Below, in pieces: positions 43,882 to 53,320 of a stretch of 64,000 nucleotides of DNA. Under the pieces are notes generated by a model, which was not told the DNA's origin, made no database searches, and saw nothing but the letters and a program-made list of their open reading frames with translations. The first letter of the stretch is position 1, and every line of letters starts with the position of its first letter. Both the position numbers and the translations under genes were made by a program. The stretch is from NCBI RefSeq assembly GCF_028745735.1, contig NZ_JAQZSM010000005.1, positions 62,001 through 126,000 on the forward strand, written 5' to 3'. The DNA is from Roseinatronobacter alkalisoli. GTDB taxonomy: Bacteria > Pseudomonadota > Alphaproteobacteria > Rhodobacterales > Rhodobacteraceae.

Positions 43882-45162
43882 TCACCCCATCGCAAACCAG
43901 TCCGGCTGCAATATGTCGGAAATTGCCACAGTTTGCCCTGTGGATATTGATTGCACCAGCGCAAGACCGGTAGCCACTGACAGGCACCCCGCGCGGGTGT
44001 CGGGCGCGGCCATATGCGGCAGGTCCGGCATGCTGTCGGGGGCCAGAAGATAGCCCAGCATGACCGGGTCCGCGCCGCCATGATCCCCTTGCGTTTCAGG
44101 GATCGGAATGTTGCGGGGTGCATGGCCGGACCTGTGCAGGACAGTGGACATGTGTTCGTGTTCATGCGCGGAACGGGTGCCGCCGAAAATGCCATGCAAT
44201 TCTGTGTGCTGGTGATGCAACTCGCCTTCGGTGCCGATGAAGGTGACCTGAAGCCCTTCCTGCGGGGCATAGGCGGACAGGGTATAATTGGCCACTGCCC
44301 CGCTGGCATAGCGGATATGGGCCTGAAGCGTGTCCTCGATGGTGATTTCCGGGTCGAAGATGCACAGATCGCGATGATACCCGTCCGCCCCTTCGGCGGC
44401 GCGATACATCGCGTCCAGCCGCGCATCTGCGCCAAGGTCCAGCGCGAAGGGGCAGTCCAGTTTCACGGCGCAACCGGTGCAGCGCTTGCCATGCTGCGCC
44501 AGCCCATAGCGTTCCGCGGTTTGCGGGGTATAGAAGGCGCGCTGTCCACTACCCGCCACGCTTTGGGGCGCACTGTCCAGCCACCAGTTCAGCAGATCGA
44601 AGTGATGGGTGCATTTATGCACCTGTAACCCGCCTGAATTTTCCATTTGCCGGTGCCAGCGGCGGAAATAATCCGCGCCGTGTATCCGGTCCAGTTGCCA
44701 GCGGAAATTAACCGCCACCACCTGCCCGATCGCGCCATCGGCCAGCAAGTCACGGATCTGGCTGCGCGCGGGGGCATAGCGGTAGTTGAAGGTCACCTTG
44801 ACCGTGCCGCGGCTGCGGGCCTGCGCAAGCGTGATGGCGCGCAGCGATGCGGCATCGACCGTCAGCGGCTTTTCACAGATCACATCGCACCCTGCATCCA
44901 GCGCTGCAATGACATAGGTTGCATGCAGGTGGTCAGGCGTCGCCACGATGACCACATCGGGCGTGGTTTCACCCAGCATGCGCGCGAAATCCTGCGCGGG
45001 ATAGGCACCGACCCCACCACCGGCATTGCGCCGGGACATGTTCAGGCGCACCGGGTTGCTGTCGCACAGGGCGACAAGCTGATGACGGTCGGCAAACGGC
45101 CCGGTCAGCGCCCTGACAAACATTTCATGGCGCGATCCGCACCCGACTATGGCGTATCGCAT
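43882..45162 (-). CDS. Gfo/Idh/MocA-family sugar oxidoreductase
   Basis: A 426-residue NAD(P)-dependent oxidoreductase. The Rossmann start is MRYAIVGCGSRHEMF and the active-site motif CEKPLTV is present with the expected lysine. The C-terminal half contains RCTGCAVKLDCPF, a cysteine pattern that could bind a metal, and a His-rich stretch HHQHTELHGIFGG. The start at 45162 is chosen because the Rossmann fold begins there. It is last in the sugar-ABC operon and may oxidise or epimerise the imported sugar. The exact reaction is unknown. Confidence 0.88.
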   Translation of the reverse strand: MRYAIVGCGSRHEMFVRALTGPFADRHQLVALCDSNPVRLNMSRRNAGGGVGAYPAQDFARMLGETTPDVVIVATPDHLHATYVIAALDAGCDVICEKPLTVDAASLRAITLAQARSRGTVKVTFNYRYAPARSQIRDLLADGAIGQVVAVNFRWQLDRIHGADYFRRWHRQMENSGGLQVHKCTHHFDLLNWWLDSAPQSVAGSGQRAFYTPQTAERYGLAQHGKRCTGCAVKLDCPFALDLGADARLDAMYRAAEGADGYHRDLCIFDPEITIEDTLQAHIRYASGAVANYTLSAYAPQEGLQVTFIGTEGELHHQHTELHGIFGGTRSAHEHEHMSTVLHRSGHAPRNIPIPETQGDHGGADPVMLGYLLAPDSMPDLPHMAAPDTRAGCLSVATGLALVQSISTGQTVAISDILQPDWFAMG

Positions 45163-45166
45163 CTGA

Positions 45167-46249
45167 TCAGGCCGCCTGTTCCAGCGCCGCGTCCACGCGC
45201 TGGCCGTCGCAGTCAAAGACATGCATATCAGCAAAATTCAGCCCGACCGTGACATCTTCGCCCGGCTTATGGCTGTCGAGCCCGGCCCCGTGAAACAGAA
45301 GCGTTTCCCCTGAAGGCAGGTCCACATAAACCAGCGATTCACTGCCAAGATATTCCACCAGACGCACCTTGCCCTGTGCGGACACGTCACCCGCGCCCAG
45401 CTTCACGGCTTCGGGGCGCACGCAGATGGTGGCGGTGCTGCCCTTGTCGGGCAGGGCGATGGTCCTGAAGGCGCCAAAATCAGCGCTGTGGATGCGCCCT
45501 GCCGCCAGATCCAGATTGACAGGGAGCATGTTGATCTTGGGTGACCCGATGAAACCGGCGACAAACAGATTGGCCGGACGGGTATACAGCTCATGCGGGG
45601 TGCCGACCTGTTCGATTTTGCCCCCGCGCAGCACCACAATGCGGCTGGCAAGGGTCATCGCTTCGACCTGATCATGGGTAACATAGATCATCGTGGCCTT
45701 CAGCCGGTTGTAAAGCGCGGCCAGTTCAACCCGCATCTGCACACGCAATTCCGCATCCAGATTGGACAGCGGTTCGTCAAACAGGAACAGCTTTGGTTCG
45801 CGCACGATGGCGCGGCCAATGGCGACGCGCTGCTTCTGTCCGCCTGACAACTGGCGCGGTTTGCGATCCAGCAGTGGTTCGATCTGCAACGCGCGCGCGG
45901 CGTCATCCACACGGCGCTGGACCTCTGCACGGGGCATTTTCAGGTTCTGCAACCCGAAGGCCAGATTCTTGCGCACTGTCATATGCGGGTAAAGCGCATA
46001 GGACTGGAACACCATCGACAGATCACGGCGCGCGGCAGGCACGTCATTGACGATCTGCCCGTCAATGGACAGCGTGCCGTCGGAAATTTCCTCCAGCCCC
46101 GCGATCATGCGCAGAAGTGTGGATTTACCGCAGCCCGAAGGCCCCACCAGCACCAGAAATTCCCCGTCATGAATGTCAAGGTCCAGCCCTTCGATGACGC
46201 TGACTGCGCCATATCGTTTGGCAAGGTTGCGAATGCTAAGTCCAGCCAT
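45167..46249 (-). CDS. CUT1-family sugar ABC transporter ATP-binding protein (UgpC/MalK-like)
   Basis: A 360-residue ATPase. Walker A GPSGCGKS near 36-43, [22 protein letters not shown], signature [15 protein letters not shown], Walker [13 protein letters not shown] and the switch histidine in [11 protein letters not shown] are visible. A C-terminal TOBE regulatory domain ([11 protein letters not shown]) follows. The start at 46249 gives the family N-terminus [14 protein letters not shown]. It is the ATPase for the permeases at 46261 and 47153. Confidence 0.93.
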   Translation of the reverse strand: MAGLSIRNLAKRYGAVSVIEGLDLDIHDGEFLVLVGPSGCGKSTLLRMIAGLEEISDGTLSIDGQIVNDVPAARRDLSMVFQSYALYPHMTVRKNLAFGLQNLKMPRAEVQRRVDDAARALQIEPLLDRKPRQLSGGQKQRVAIGRAIVREPKLFLFDEPLSNLDAELRVQMRVELAALYNRLKATMIYVTHDQVEAMTLASRIVVLRGGKIEQVGTPHELYTRPANLFVAGFIGSPKINMLPVNLDLAAGRIHSADFGAFRTIALPDKGSTATICVRPEAVKLGAGDVSAQGKVRLVEYLGSESLVYVDLPSGETLLFHGAGLDSHKPGEDVTVGLNFADMHVFDCDGQRVDAALEQAA

Positions 46250-46260
46250 CAGTTCAATTC

Positions 46261-47172
46261 CTATTTCATGCCAGAGGTTGCGATGCCGCGGATGATAAGT
46301 TTCTGGAACAGCACGAAGAAAATCAGCACCGGAACCAGCGACAGGACCGACATTGCGAACATCTGTCCATAATTCGACTGGCCTTCCTGATCCAGAAACA
46401 GGCGCAGTGCCAGCGGCACGGTATAGCTGTCGATGTCGTTCAGATAGATCAGTGGTGCCAGAAAATCCTCCCACACCCAGATCATCGAGAAGATGGCCGC
46501 AGTGGCCATGGCGGGCAGCGACAGCGGCAGGATGACCGCCCAGTAAATCTTGAAGGGCGAACAGCCGTCGATCATGGCCGCTTCATCCAGTTCACGCGGG
46601 ATCTGGCGGAAAAACTGCATCATCAGGAAAATGAAGAACCCGTCCGCCGCCAGAAAGCGCGGCACCACAAGCGGCAGATAGGTGTCCACCCAGCCCATTT
46701 TCAGAAACAGCACGTATTGCGGGATCAGCACGACATGATAGGGGATCATCAGTGTCATCATCATCAGCCCGAACAGCAGGGTCTTGCCGTTGAACTGCAA
46801 CCGCGCAAAGGCATAGGCCGCGAAGGAACATGATATCAGGTTGCCTATGACCGACAGCACCGTGACAATGGTGGAATTCCAGTAGAACTGCGTGAATGAA
46901 ACCGGCAGCCCGAACCAGCCTTCCGTATAGTTGGACCATTGCGGTTTCGCAGGCCAGAGCGACAGGCCCGAGAAGATTTCCGCTTCCGGTTTCAGGGATG
47001 ATGCGAACATCCACAGCAGCGGATACAGCATGATCACCGACAGCGCGATCAGGAACACATGTTTCAGCAACCGCGCGTGACGTTCGCGCGTCTTGCGGCG
47101 GGCTTTCATCCGGGCTTCGGCGCGGGCAAGTTCTGCTGCGCCTGCGGCCAGATCAGTCGCGTTCGTTTTCAT
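46261..47172 (-). CDS. CUT1-family sugar ABC transporter permease (MalG/UgpE-like)
   Basis: A 303-residue membrane permease with a basic N-terminal cytoplasmic tail and about six TM helices. The EAA coupling motif reads PRELDEAAMIDGCSPFKIYWAVILPLSLPA. It overlaps the partner permease gene by 20 bases. It forms the translocation pore with that protein. Confidence 0.92.
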   Translation of the reverse strand: MKTNATDLAAGAAELARAEARMKARRKTRERHARLLKHVFLIALSVIMLYPLLWMFASSLKPEAEIFSGLSLWPAKPQWSNYTEGWFGLPVSFTQFYWNSTIVTVLSVIGNLISCSFAAYAFARLQFNGKTLLFGLMMMTLMIPYHVVLIPQYVLFLKMGWVDTYLPLVVPRFLAADGFFIFLMMQFFRQIPRELDEAAMIDGCSPFKIYWAVILPLSLPAMATAAIFSMIWVWEDFLAPLIYLNDIDSYTVPLALRLFLDQEGQSNYGQMFAMSVLSLVPVLIFFVLFQKLIIRGIATSGMK

Positions 47173-48046
47173 AATGCACCCAGTATTTTGACGTCGCGAA
47201 GGCAATTGCCGTGATGACCGCAATAATGACCAGCAGAACCCAGGCCAGCGCCGAGGCATAGCCCATGCGGAAAAAGCGGAATGCTTCGTTGAACAGATAG
47301 ACCGTGTAGAACAGCAGACTGTCGGCAGGTGCGCCCGTCCCGTTCGAGATGATGAATGCCGAGGAGAAGGTCTTGAACGCCTCGATGATCTGCAGCACCA
47401 GGTTGAAAAACACCACCGGCGCCAGCAAGGGCAGGGTAATGCGGAAGAACTGGCGCGGTCTGGATGTGCCGTCTATTTCGGCCGCCTCATACAGATCGCG
47501 TGGGATGCTGCGCAGCCCAGCCAGAAATATCAGCATGGGCGAGCCGAACTGCCACATCGCCAGAACCACCATTGTATAGATCGATGTTGATGGCGTGGTG
47601 ATCCAGCCGATGCCCTGAATGCCGAACAGCGCCAGAAACTGATTGACCACCCCGTCAATGCCGAACATGGCCCGCCACAGAATGGCGATGGCAATGGACG
47701 CGCCCAGAATCGACGGCAGATAGAAAATCGCGCGATACATCCCGATACTGCGCAGCCCCTTGTCCAGCAGCATGGCCACGGCCAGCGCCATTGCCAGACG
47801 CAGCGGCACCGCCAGTGCGACATAGGTGAACGTGACTTCCAGCGCTTTCCAGAAACGGCGGTCGCGTTCGAACATGTAGCGGTAATTATCCAGCCCGACC
47901 CAGCGGGGATCGGACACCATGTCATAGCGTGTGAACCCAAGGTAAAGCGAGGCCAGAATGGGACCAAGCGCCAGCAGGAAAAACCCCACAAGCCACGGGG
48001 TCAGAAACAGATAGCCAGCGGCGTTTCGGCGGAAAAATCGGCGCAT
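47153..48046 (-). CDS. CUT1-family sugar ABC transporter permease (MalF/UgpA-like)
   Basis: A 297-residue membrane permease. YLFLTPWLVGFFLLALGPILASLYLGFT is the typical first helix, and PRDLYEAAEIDGTSRPRQFFRITLPLLAP is the EAA loop. The start at 48046 (MRRFFRRNAAGY) gives the normal short N-terminus; a 72-base upstream extension is unsupported. A stem-loop separates it from the binding-protein gene. Confidence 0.92.
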   Translation of the reverse strand: MRRFFRRNAAGYLFLTPWLVGFFLLALGPILASLYLGFTRYDMVSDPRWVGLDNYRYMFERDRRFWKALEVTFTYVALAVPLRLAMALAVAMLLDKGLRSIGMYRAIFYLPSILGASIAIAILWRAMFGIDGVVNQFLALFGIQGIGWITTPSTSIYTMVVLAMWQFGSPMLIFLAGLRSIPRDLYEAAEIDGTSRPRQFFRITLPLLAPVVFFNLVLQIIEAFKTFSSAFIISNGTGAPADSLLFYTVYLFNEAFRFFRMGYASALAWVLLVIIAVITAIAFATSKYWVHYENERD

Positions 48047-48108
48047 CTGACAGAGCCTTTCAGAAAGATGGGGCCTTTCAGCAAGACGGGGCCTTTTGAC
48101 GAATGGAA

Positions 48109-48136
48109 CGGCCCGCACGCATCTGCATGCGGGCCG
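48109..48136 (-). other. Intercistronic stem-loop after the sugar-binding-protein gene
   Basis: GGCCCGCATGCA and TGCGTGCGGGCC (minus strand) pair with one wobble position. It lies between the binding-protein and permease genes and could cause partial termination or mRNA stabilisation, giving more receptor than permease. Confidence 0.5.
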
Positions 48137-48153
48137 CGTTATTGGCTGTTAGG

Positions 48154-49434
48154 TCAGCGCGCGCGTTCAAGGATGAAGCCCGCATCCTCGATGAAGCGGC
48201 TTGCGGCCTCTGCTGCGGGGACATAGCCCAGAACCACGTCGGTGCCGGTACGCATGAAATTGTCACGCACTTCGCCCGCGCCTTTGGGTTTGCTGGTCGG
48301 GGTTGGCCCGATCTTGTCCTGAATGGCGCTGAAATAGTCGATCACGCGGGTGTCTACATCAGACAGGGACGGCAGCAGTGCTTCACGGCCCAACTCACTT
48401 GGCGGAATGCCGCGATCAAGTCCAAGCGTGACAAAGGCTTCCGGGGCGGTGATCCAGTGGTTGATATAGGCGATCACCGCGTCCTTGTCGCCCGCATCGC
48501 GCGTCATGGCCAGGAACATCGACGGCAGCACGAAATGCCCGTAATCCATGCCCGCACGATGGGGCACCATGGCTGCGCCCACGGGGTCTGTCATCAGACT
48601 CTGGACTGCGCCTACCTGATTGGCGTAGCGGAAGGTCATTGCGGATGTCCCGCGCACGATGCCCAGCTCGCTCATGCCCTTGTCAAGCTGGACAGTGGCA
48701 TCCGGCCCTTCAACAACCCCGGCGGCGCGCAATTCGCCCCAGAATTCCCAGTACTCCCGCACGGTGTCTTCGGACACGACAAGATTGCCGTCAGCGTCGT
48801 ACATGTCGGTCCCTGCCTGCCGACACCAGACTTCGAAATTCTCGATATACAGCGACAGGTCTTCGGATCCGGTAACAGCGCCACCGGAATGTTCGGTGAT
48901 GCGTGCGCAGATCGCCGCGAAATCATCAGTCGTCCAGGTCAGCGGATCGAATTCGATGCCCGCTTCGTCGAAAATGCGCTGGTTATAGGGGATCGCCTGA
49001 CTGGTGGACCCGATGCTGATGCCGTAAAGTTTGCCACCAATCGTGCCGACGTCATTTGCCCCGGCATCATAATGATCCTGCCGCAAACCGTTGCCGACAT
49101 ATTCATCCAGCGGCAACAGCGCCCCGCGGCTGACATATTCATTGATGAAACCATGATCCATCTGGACCACATCCGGCATGTTGCCGCCTGCGGTCTGGGT
49201 TGCCATCTTGGTCCAGTAGTCGCCCCAGCCGATTGCTTCGCCTGATACGCGGATACCCGGATTTGCGGCCTGAAACTGTTCGATCAGGCGGAAGGTGCGT
49301 TCATCGCGGGTGGGGTTGCCCCACCAGAAATGCCGGACGCGCCGGTCCTGTGCAAGGCTGCGGGTTGCGGGAAATGCAGCTAGGGCGGCTGCGGCGCCTG
49401 CGCTGCCCATCAAGGTTCTGCGGGTAAGTTTCAT
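48154..49434 (-). CDS. CUT1-family sugar ABC transporter substrate-binding protein
   Basis: A 426-residue periplasmic receptor. The N-terminus TRRTLMGSAGAAAALAAFPA looks like a twin-arginine signal, with cleavage after SLAQ. The mature part VRHFWWGNPTRDERTFRLIEQFQAANPGIRV and NMPDVVQMDHG is typical of SBP_bac_1 oligosaccharide receptors. It lies 57 bases downstream of the GH105 hydrolase gene and upstream of its permeases, so unsaturated or rhamnose-containing pectin oligomers are the likely ligands. Confidence 0.9.
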   Translation of the reverse strand: MKLTRRTLMGSAGAAAALAAFPATRSLAQDRRVRHFWWGNPTRDERTFRLIEQFQAANPGIRVSGEAIGWGDYWTKMATQTAGGNMPDVVQMDHGFINEYVSRGALLPLDEYVGNGLRQDHYDAGANDVGTIGGKLYGISIGSTSQAIPYNQRIFDEAGIEFDPLTWTTDDFAAICARITEHSGGAVTGSEDLSLYIENFEVWCRQAGTDMYDADGNLVVSEDTVREYWEFWGELRAAGVVEGPDATVQLDKGMSELGIVRGTSAMTFRYANQVGAVQSLMTDPVGAAMVPHRAGMDYGHFVLPSMFLAMTRDAGDKDAVIAYINHWITAPEAFVTLGLDRGIPPSELGREALLPSLSDVDTRVIDYFSAIQDKIGPTPTSKPKGAGEVRDNFMRTGTDVVLGYVPAAEAASRFIEDAGFILERAR

Positions 49435-49491
49435 GTGTCCTCTCCTCCTCCGTCGGGACTGGATGCGGGGCTGAAAATGGCCCTGCGATTG

Positions 49492-50610
49492 TCAAACATA
49501 TGTCTGCAGGAATTCACTCAGGCACAGCATTGCCATGGCCTGCCCATAGGGCATGGATGTCAGCGGAATCTGGCGGTAGAAATCCAGATCATCGCCCATT
49601 GCAGTGCCAAAGGACACTTGCTGCAATTCGCCATCCGCGCTGATATTGTCGATCACACCCTTGATGGCGCGTTCGGCCACGGGCAGGAATTCGGGGTCCA
49701 GATAGCGCTTGCGCACCCCTTTCAGAAGCCCATAGGCAAACCCCGCTGTGGCTGATGCTTCCAGATAGCTGTCGGGGTCATCAATCAGCGTGTGCCACAG
49801 CCCGCTTTCATGCTGGGTCTGCGCCAGTGTCTGCGCCTGTCTGCGCAACAGCGACAGCAGGTGTTTGCGCAGCGGATCGCCTTCCTTCAGGTCCAGAAGT
49901 TCGATGAATTCGGGGATGGCGATGGTGATCCAGCTATTGCCACGCGCCCAAAGTGCGCGCGCAAAATTATGATTGCCGTCAAACGACCAGCCATGAAACC
50001 ACAACCCGGTTCTGGTATCGGCAAGATACTGGGCGTGGATCAGGAACTGATATTTCGCTTCCTCCACGAATTCCGGTCGGTCCAGAACCAGCCCGATTTT
50101 GGCCAGCGGCATGACACTCATCATCAGGGTGTCATCCCACATCTGTTGGTCATTGACGCTGTTATAGACGATATGCTGCAAACCCCCTTCACGGGTGCGC
50201 GGCATGTCATACATCACCCATTCCGCCCATGTTTCCAGATAGGGCCGCCAGACGGGGTTCGGCGCCTGTTCATACAGACATGCCAGTGTCAGAAAGGGCG
50301 CGACAGTGTTGATATTCTTGGTAGGCGTGCCTTCGGCCAGCCGCGCGGCAAACCAGTCGTCAATAATGGCGCGGGCACGTGCGTTGCCGGTGGTCTGACT
50401 GTATTTGAACAGCCCATACAGGCCGATTCCGTGCGTCCATTCCCAGCCAGCCCAGCCCTTGGTGTCGATCACGCGGCCATCTTCCAGCCGCAACAGGAAT
50501 TCGCCGGTGTCATCCGTGATAGAGATCAGGTTTTCAGTCAGCCGATCAATCAACCCGCAAACATCCTGCCGGGAAATGAACCGATTCTTCTGACGCAAAA
50601 GCGGGTGCAT
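49492..50610 (-). CDS. Glycoside hydrolase family 88/105, unsaturated rhamnogalacturonyl/glucuronyl hydrolase
   Basis: A 372-residue (alpha/alpha)6-barrel enzyme like YteR/YesR. It hydrates the unsaturated uronic acid left by polysaccharide lyases and releases it from the oligosaccharide. Visible motifs are KGWAGWEWTHGIGLYGL, the MWDDTLMM segment with the expected catalytic Asp, and WARGNSWITIAIPEF. There is no signal peptide, so it acts in the cytoplasm after import. An AAGGA site lies before the ATG at 50610; an ATG at 50664 lacks one. It is divergent from the IclR gene. Confidence 0.88.
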   Translation of the reverse strand: MHPLLRQKNRFISRQDVCGLIDRLTENLISITDDTGEFLLRLEDGRVIDTKGWAGWEWTHGIGLYGLFKYSQTTGNARARAIIDDWFAARLAEGTPTKNINTVAPFLTLACLYEQAPNPVWRPYLETWAEWVMYDMPRTREGGLQHIVYNSVNDQQMWDDTLMMSVMPLAKIGLVLDRPEFVEEAKYQFLIHAQYLADTRTGLWFHGWSFDGNHNFARALWARGNSWITIAIPEFIELLDLKEGDPLRKHLLSLLRRQAQTLAQTQHESGLWHTLIDDPDSYLEASATAGFAYGLLKGVRKRYLDPEFLPVAERAIKGVIDNISADGELQQVSFGTAMGDDLDFYRQIPLTSMPYGQAMAMLCLSEFLQTYV

Positions 50611-50772
50611 GGGCAGTGATTCCTTGTCAATTCTCGGGGCGACATTATTGAAACGCTGTTTCATAAATTAGGAAAGCATATTTATCAAACGCTCGCAACC
50701 AAAAATTTCTGCCATCTGAATGCCCATTAAAATTAGCAATATCAGTGAGTAAGGCTAATATGGTTTGGCTTC

Positions 50773-50810
50773 TTGACAGGCAATGCTAAACATTTCAAAA
50801 TGATGTTTCA
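50773..50810 (+). promoter_or_regulatory. Candidate IclR promoter with overlapping dyad operator
   Basis: TTGACA (50773-50778), 17 bases, CAAAAT (50796-50801). The dyad AAACAT (50788-50793) / ATGTTT (50803-50808), with inner arms CATTT and AAATG, covers the -10 region. This resembles KdgR-type IclR boxes with A-rich and T-rich arms, and suggests autoregulation. Confidence 0.45.
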
Positions 50811-50829
50811 GAAAATATGAACGTGTGAC

Positions 50830-51648
50830 ATGGCCGAATCAGTTTCAAAAACCGAAAATGTTGCCGCCGCGCTGAAGGTGTTTGCGGTGCTGGAAGCGCT
50901 GGTACAGGATGGGCAGGTCAGCCTGGCCGATCTTGCCAAGCACGCAATGACATCAAAAGCGACCGCGCACAGGTTGCTTCACACGATGATTGACCTTGGC
51001 TATGTTGAACAGGACAGCGATACCGAACGCTTTCGCCTGACACTGAAACTGTTCAGCCTTGGGGCACGGTCCCTGAACGGGCAGTCAGACCTGCTGCGGG
51101 TGGCGGATCTGCAAATGGGGCGGCTGTCGCGCGCAACCGGAGAATCCATAAATCTGGGCATACTGGATGAGCGTGAACAGAAGGTTGCCTATATTCACAA
51201 ATACGATTCCGCCTATAGCCTGTCGATGAAATCCACACTGGGGCTGCGCAACCCGCTACATTCGACATCGTTGGGTAAGGCCCTGCTGGCCTGGCGGCCA
51301 GAGGAAGAGGTGCGCGACCGACTGGGGCAGGGGCCATTGCCGCAGATCGCGCCGCGCACTGTCACAGATGTCGACGCACTGATTGCCCTGCTGCGTCAGT
51401 ATCGTAGTCTGGGCGTCGCAGAGGAAATCGAAGAAAGCGAGGCAGGCGTGCGCTGCATGGCCGTGCCGGTGCTGGACCACATGGGCCGTTCAGTCGCCGC
51501 GATCAGCATTGCCTTTCCGATTTTCCGGTTCGAGGATGCGCGCAGGTCCGAATATGTGGCCCTGCTGATCGCGGCGGGCGAGGCGGCGTCGCATGCGCTT
51601 GGGTTCGAAGGCAGCCTTACAGGGCCATCGGCGCAGGGAATTTTGTAA
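50830..51648 (+). CDS. IclR-family transcriptional regulator (KdgR-like context)
   Basis: A 272-residue regulator. The winged helix fills about 10-80 (VSLADLAKHAMTSKATAHRLLHTMIDLGY), and the effector-binding GAF-like domain about 100-260 (LHSTSLGKALLAW, VRCMAVPVLDHMGRSVAAISIAFP). It is divergent from the GH105-ABC operon and translationally coupled to the SGNH hydrolase by TAATG. KdgR, an IclR member, controls pectin catabolism in enterobacteria, so sensing of a uronate-derived keto acid is plausible here. Confidence 0.9.
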   Translation: MAESVSKTENVAAALKVFAVLEALVQDGQVSLADLAKHAMTSKATAHRLLHTMIDLGYVEQDSDTERFRLTLKLFSLGARSLNGQSDLLRVADLQMGRLSRATGESINLGILDEREQKVAYIHKYDSAYSLSMKSTLGLRNPLHSTSLGKALLAWRPEEEVRDRLGQGPLPQIAPRTVTDVDALIALLRQYRSLGVAEEIEESEAGVRCMAVPVLDHMGRSVAAISIAFPIFRFEDARRSEYVALLIAAGEAASHALGFEGSLTGPSAQGIL

Positions 51649-52286
51649 TGCCGGTGGTGGTGTGTTTTGGGGATTCCAACACCTATGGGTCCGTGCCCAA
51701 TGCGGGAACAGGCCCCTGGACACGCTATGACCGCCAGATCCGTTGGCCGGGGCGCATGGCGGCAGTGCTTGGCCCTGACTGGCATGTGATCGAAGAAGGC
51801 CTGCCCGGTCGCACCACCTGCCATGACAACCCGTTTGACGGCGCGCATAAGAACGGCGCGCGCCTGTTGCCTGCCATTCTTGAAAGCCATGCGCCCATTG
51901 ATGTGTTCGTCCTGATGCTGGGCACCAATGACCTGAAGGTGCTGCATGCGGTCAGTGCCACTGATATTGAGCATGGATTGCGCGTGCTGGGTCAGCGTGT
52001 GCTGGCCAGCAATGCAGGCCCTGATCAGCGCGCGCCCCGGCTTCTTCTGGTTGCGCCTGCCCCCGTTGCGGAACTGGGCGCAGCGGCCGAACGGCTGGCG
52101 GGCGGGGCAGCAAAATCGCATCGCCTTGGGTCGATGATTGCAGCGCTGGCGCAGGAACTGGGTGCAGGGTTCGTGGATGCGGGCGCGCATGTGCAGGTGT
52201 CAGACATTGATGGCGTGCATTTGTCGGCCACCGCTCATATCACGCTGGGCCAGGTCATGGCGCAGGCTGTCCGGCAGATGGATTAG
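51648..52286 (+). CDS. SGNH/GDSL-family hydrolase, probable carbohydrate esterase
   Basis: A 212-residue cytoplasmic esterase. Catalytic S10 sits in FGDSNTYG, the oxyanion block includes LGTND at 91-95, and D188/H191 form the DGVH motif. The RWPGRMAAVLG and EEGLPGRTT pattern resembles arylesterase/acetylxylan-esterase-like SGNH proteins. Its start overlaps the IclR stop. In this context it would deacetylate imported pectin or rhamnogalacturonan fragments. A multi-branched stem-loop with TTTT follows near 52296-52338. Confidence 0.87.
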   Translation: MPVVVCFGDSNTYGSVPNAGTGPWTRYDRQIRWPGRMAAVLGPDWHVIEEGLPGRTTCHDNPFDGAHKNGARLLPAILESHAPIDVFVLMLGTNDLKVLHAVSATDIEHGLRVLGQRVLASNAGPDQRAPRLLLVAPAPVAELGAAAERLAGGAAKSHRLGSMIAALAQELGAGFVDAGAHVQVSDIDGVHLSATAHITLGQVMAQAVRQMD

Positions 52287-52295
52287 CGCTTGTCG

Positions 52296-52338
52296 CGCAA
52301 AGCCGCCCGCAGATTTCCGCTTTGCGAAGGCGGTTTTG
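52296..52338 (+). terminator. Probable terminator after the IclR-SGNH pair
   Basis: CGCAAAGC (52296-52303) pairs with GCTTTGCG (52319-52326). Alternatively CCGCC pairs with GGCGG just before GTTTTG. Either structure ends near a short T run. Confidence 0.5.
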
Positions 52339-52441
52339 AAGCATGGCCAATCTCATAAGAAATAGCTATAGTAAATTGTGAATCCCGTAGCCATGCGGCA
52401 CTGTCCGGGGCGTTACTGTTCAATGACATGGAGTCGCACAG

Positions 52442-53320
52442 ATGACGCAATCCCACCTTCCCCACCGCGTGGCGTTCATAGGTTTTGGCGAAGCGGCGCG
52501 GGCGTTTCTGGTTGGCTGGGGGGATGCGCGCCCGCCGCATGTGTCCGCCTTCGATATTAAGACACAGATGACCAGCGCCGCGATGCAGGCGCAGTATCAG
52601 GCCCATGGCGTTGACGGGGCTGCTAATCCGGCGGCCGCGCTTGAAAGGGCGGGGTTGGTGTTCAGCGTGGTTACAGCCGATCAGGCGCTGGTCGCGGCGC
52701 AATCTGCCGCGCCTTGTCTGGCGGCGGGCGCGCTGTGGCTGGACTGCAATTCCTGCGCCCCTGACACCAAGGCACAGGCCGCAAGGATCATTGAATCCGC
52801 CGGTGGGCGCTATGTCGATGTGGCGATCATGGCCCCTGTTCACCCCAAGCGCCACCTTGTGCCCATGCTGGTATCAGGCCCGCATGCCGCCGCCGCGATT
52901 GATGCGCTGGCCGCGCTGTCCATGCGTCCGGACATTGCCGGGGACAAGGTCGGGCAGGCGTCCTCCATCAAGATGCTGCGGTCGGTCATAATCAAGGGGA
53001 TGGAAGCATTAAGTGCGGAATGTTTTCTTGCTGCGCGCCGCGCCGGGGTTGAAGAGCAGGTTCTTGCCTCCCTTGAACGGTCTGATCCGGACATCAACTG
53101 GCGCGCGCGTGCCAGTTACAATCTGGAACGCATGATCGTTCACGGGGCAAGGCGCGCGTCTGAGATGCGCGAAGTCGCTGCGACCGTGGCCGCGCTTGGT
53201 CTGCCGGATGGCATGAGCGCAGCATCGGCGCAGTGGCAGGCACAGATTGCCGGGCTTGAACTGGACCCCGGCGACGATGATCTTCTGGTGCGTATGGACC
53301 GGATACTGGGCAGGCTATGA
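52442..53320 (+). CDS. NAD(P)-dependent dehydrogenase of the 6-phosphogluconate/3-hydroxyisobutyrate superfamily with DUF1932 C-terminus
   Basis: A 292-residue protein. The N-terminal Rossmann part is VAFIGFGEAARAFLVGW, with DCNSCAPDTKAQAARIIESAGGRYVDVAIMAPV in the substrate region. The catalytic-lysine helix GQASSIKMLRSVIIKGMEAL leads into the DUF1932 domain from about 190. It would oxidise a hydroxy acid or alcohol with NAD(P)+. It overlaps the following LysR gene by ATGA, so the two are co-transcribed. The substrate is unknown. Confidence 0.87.
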   Translation: MTQSHLPHRVAFIGFGEAARAFLVGWGDARPPHVSAFDIKTQMTSAAMQAQYQAHGVDGAANPAAALERAGLVFSVVTADQALVAAQSAAPCLAAGALWLDCNSCAPDTKAQAARIIESAGGRYVDVAIMAPVHPKRHLVPMLVSGPHAAAAIDALAALSMRPDIAGDKVGQASSIKMLRSVIIKGMEALSAECFLAARRAGVEEQVLASLERSDPDINWRARASYNLERMIVHGARRASEMREVAATVAALGLPDGMSAASAQWQAQIAGLELDPGDDDLLVRMDRILGRL

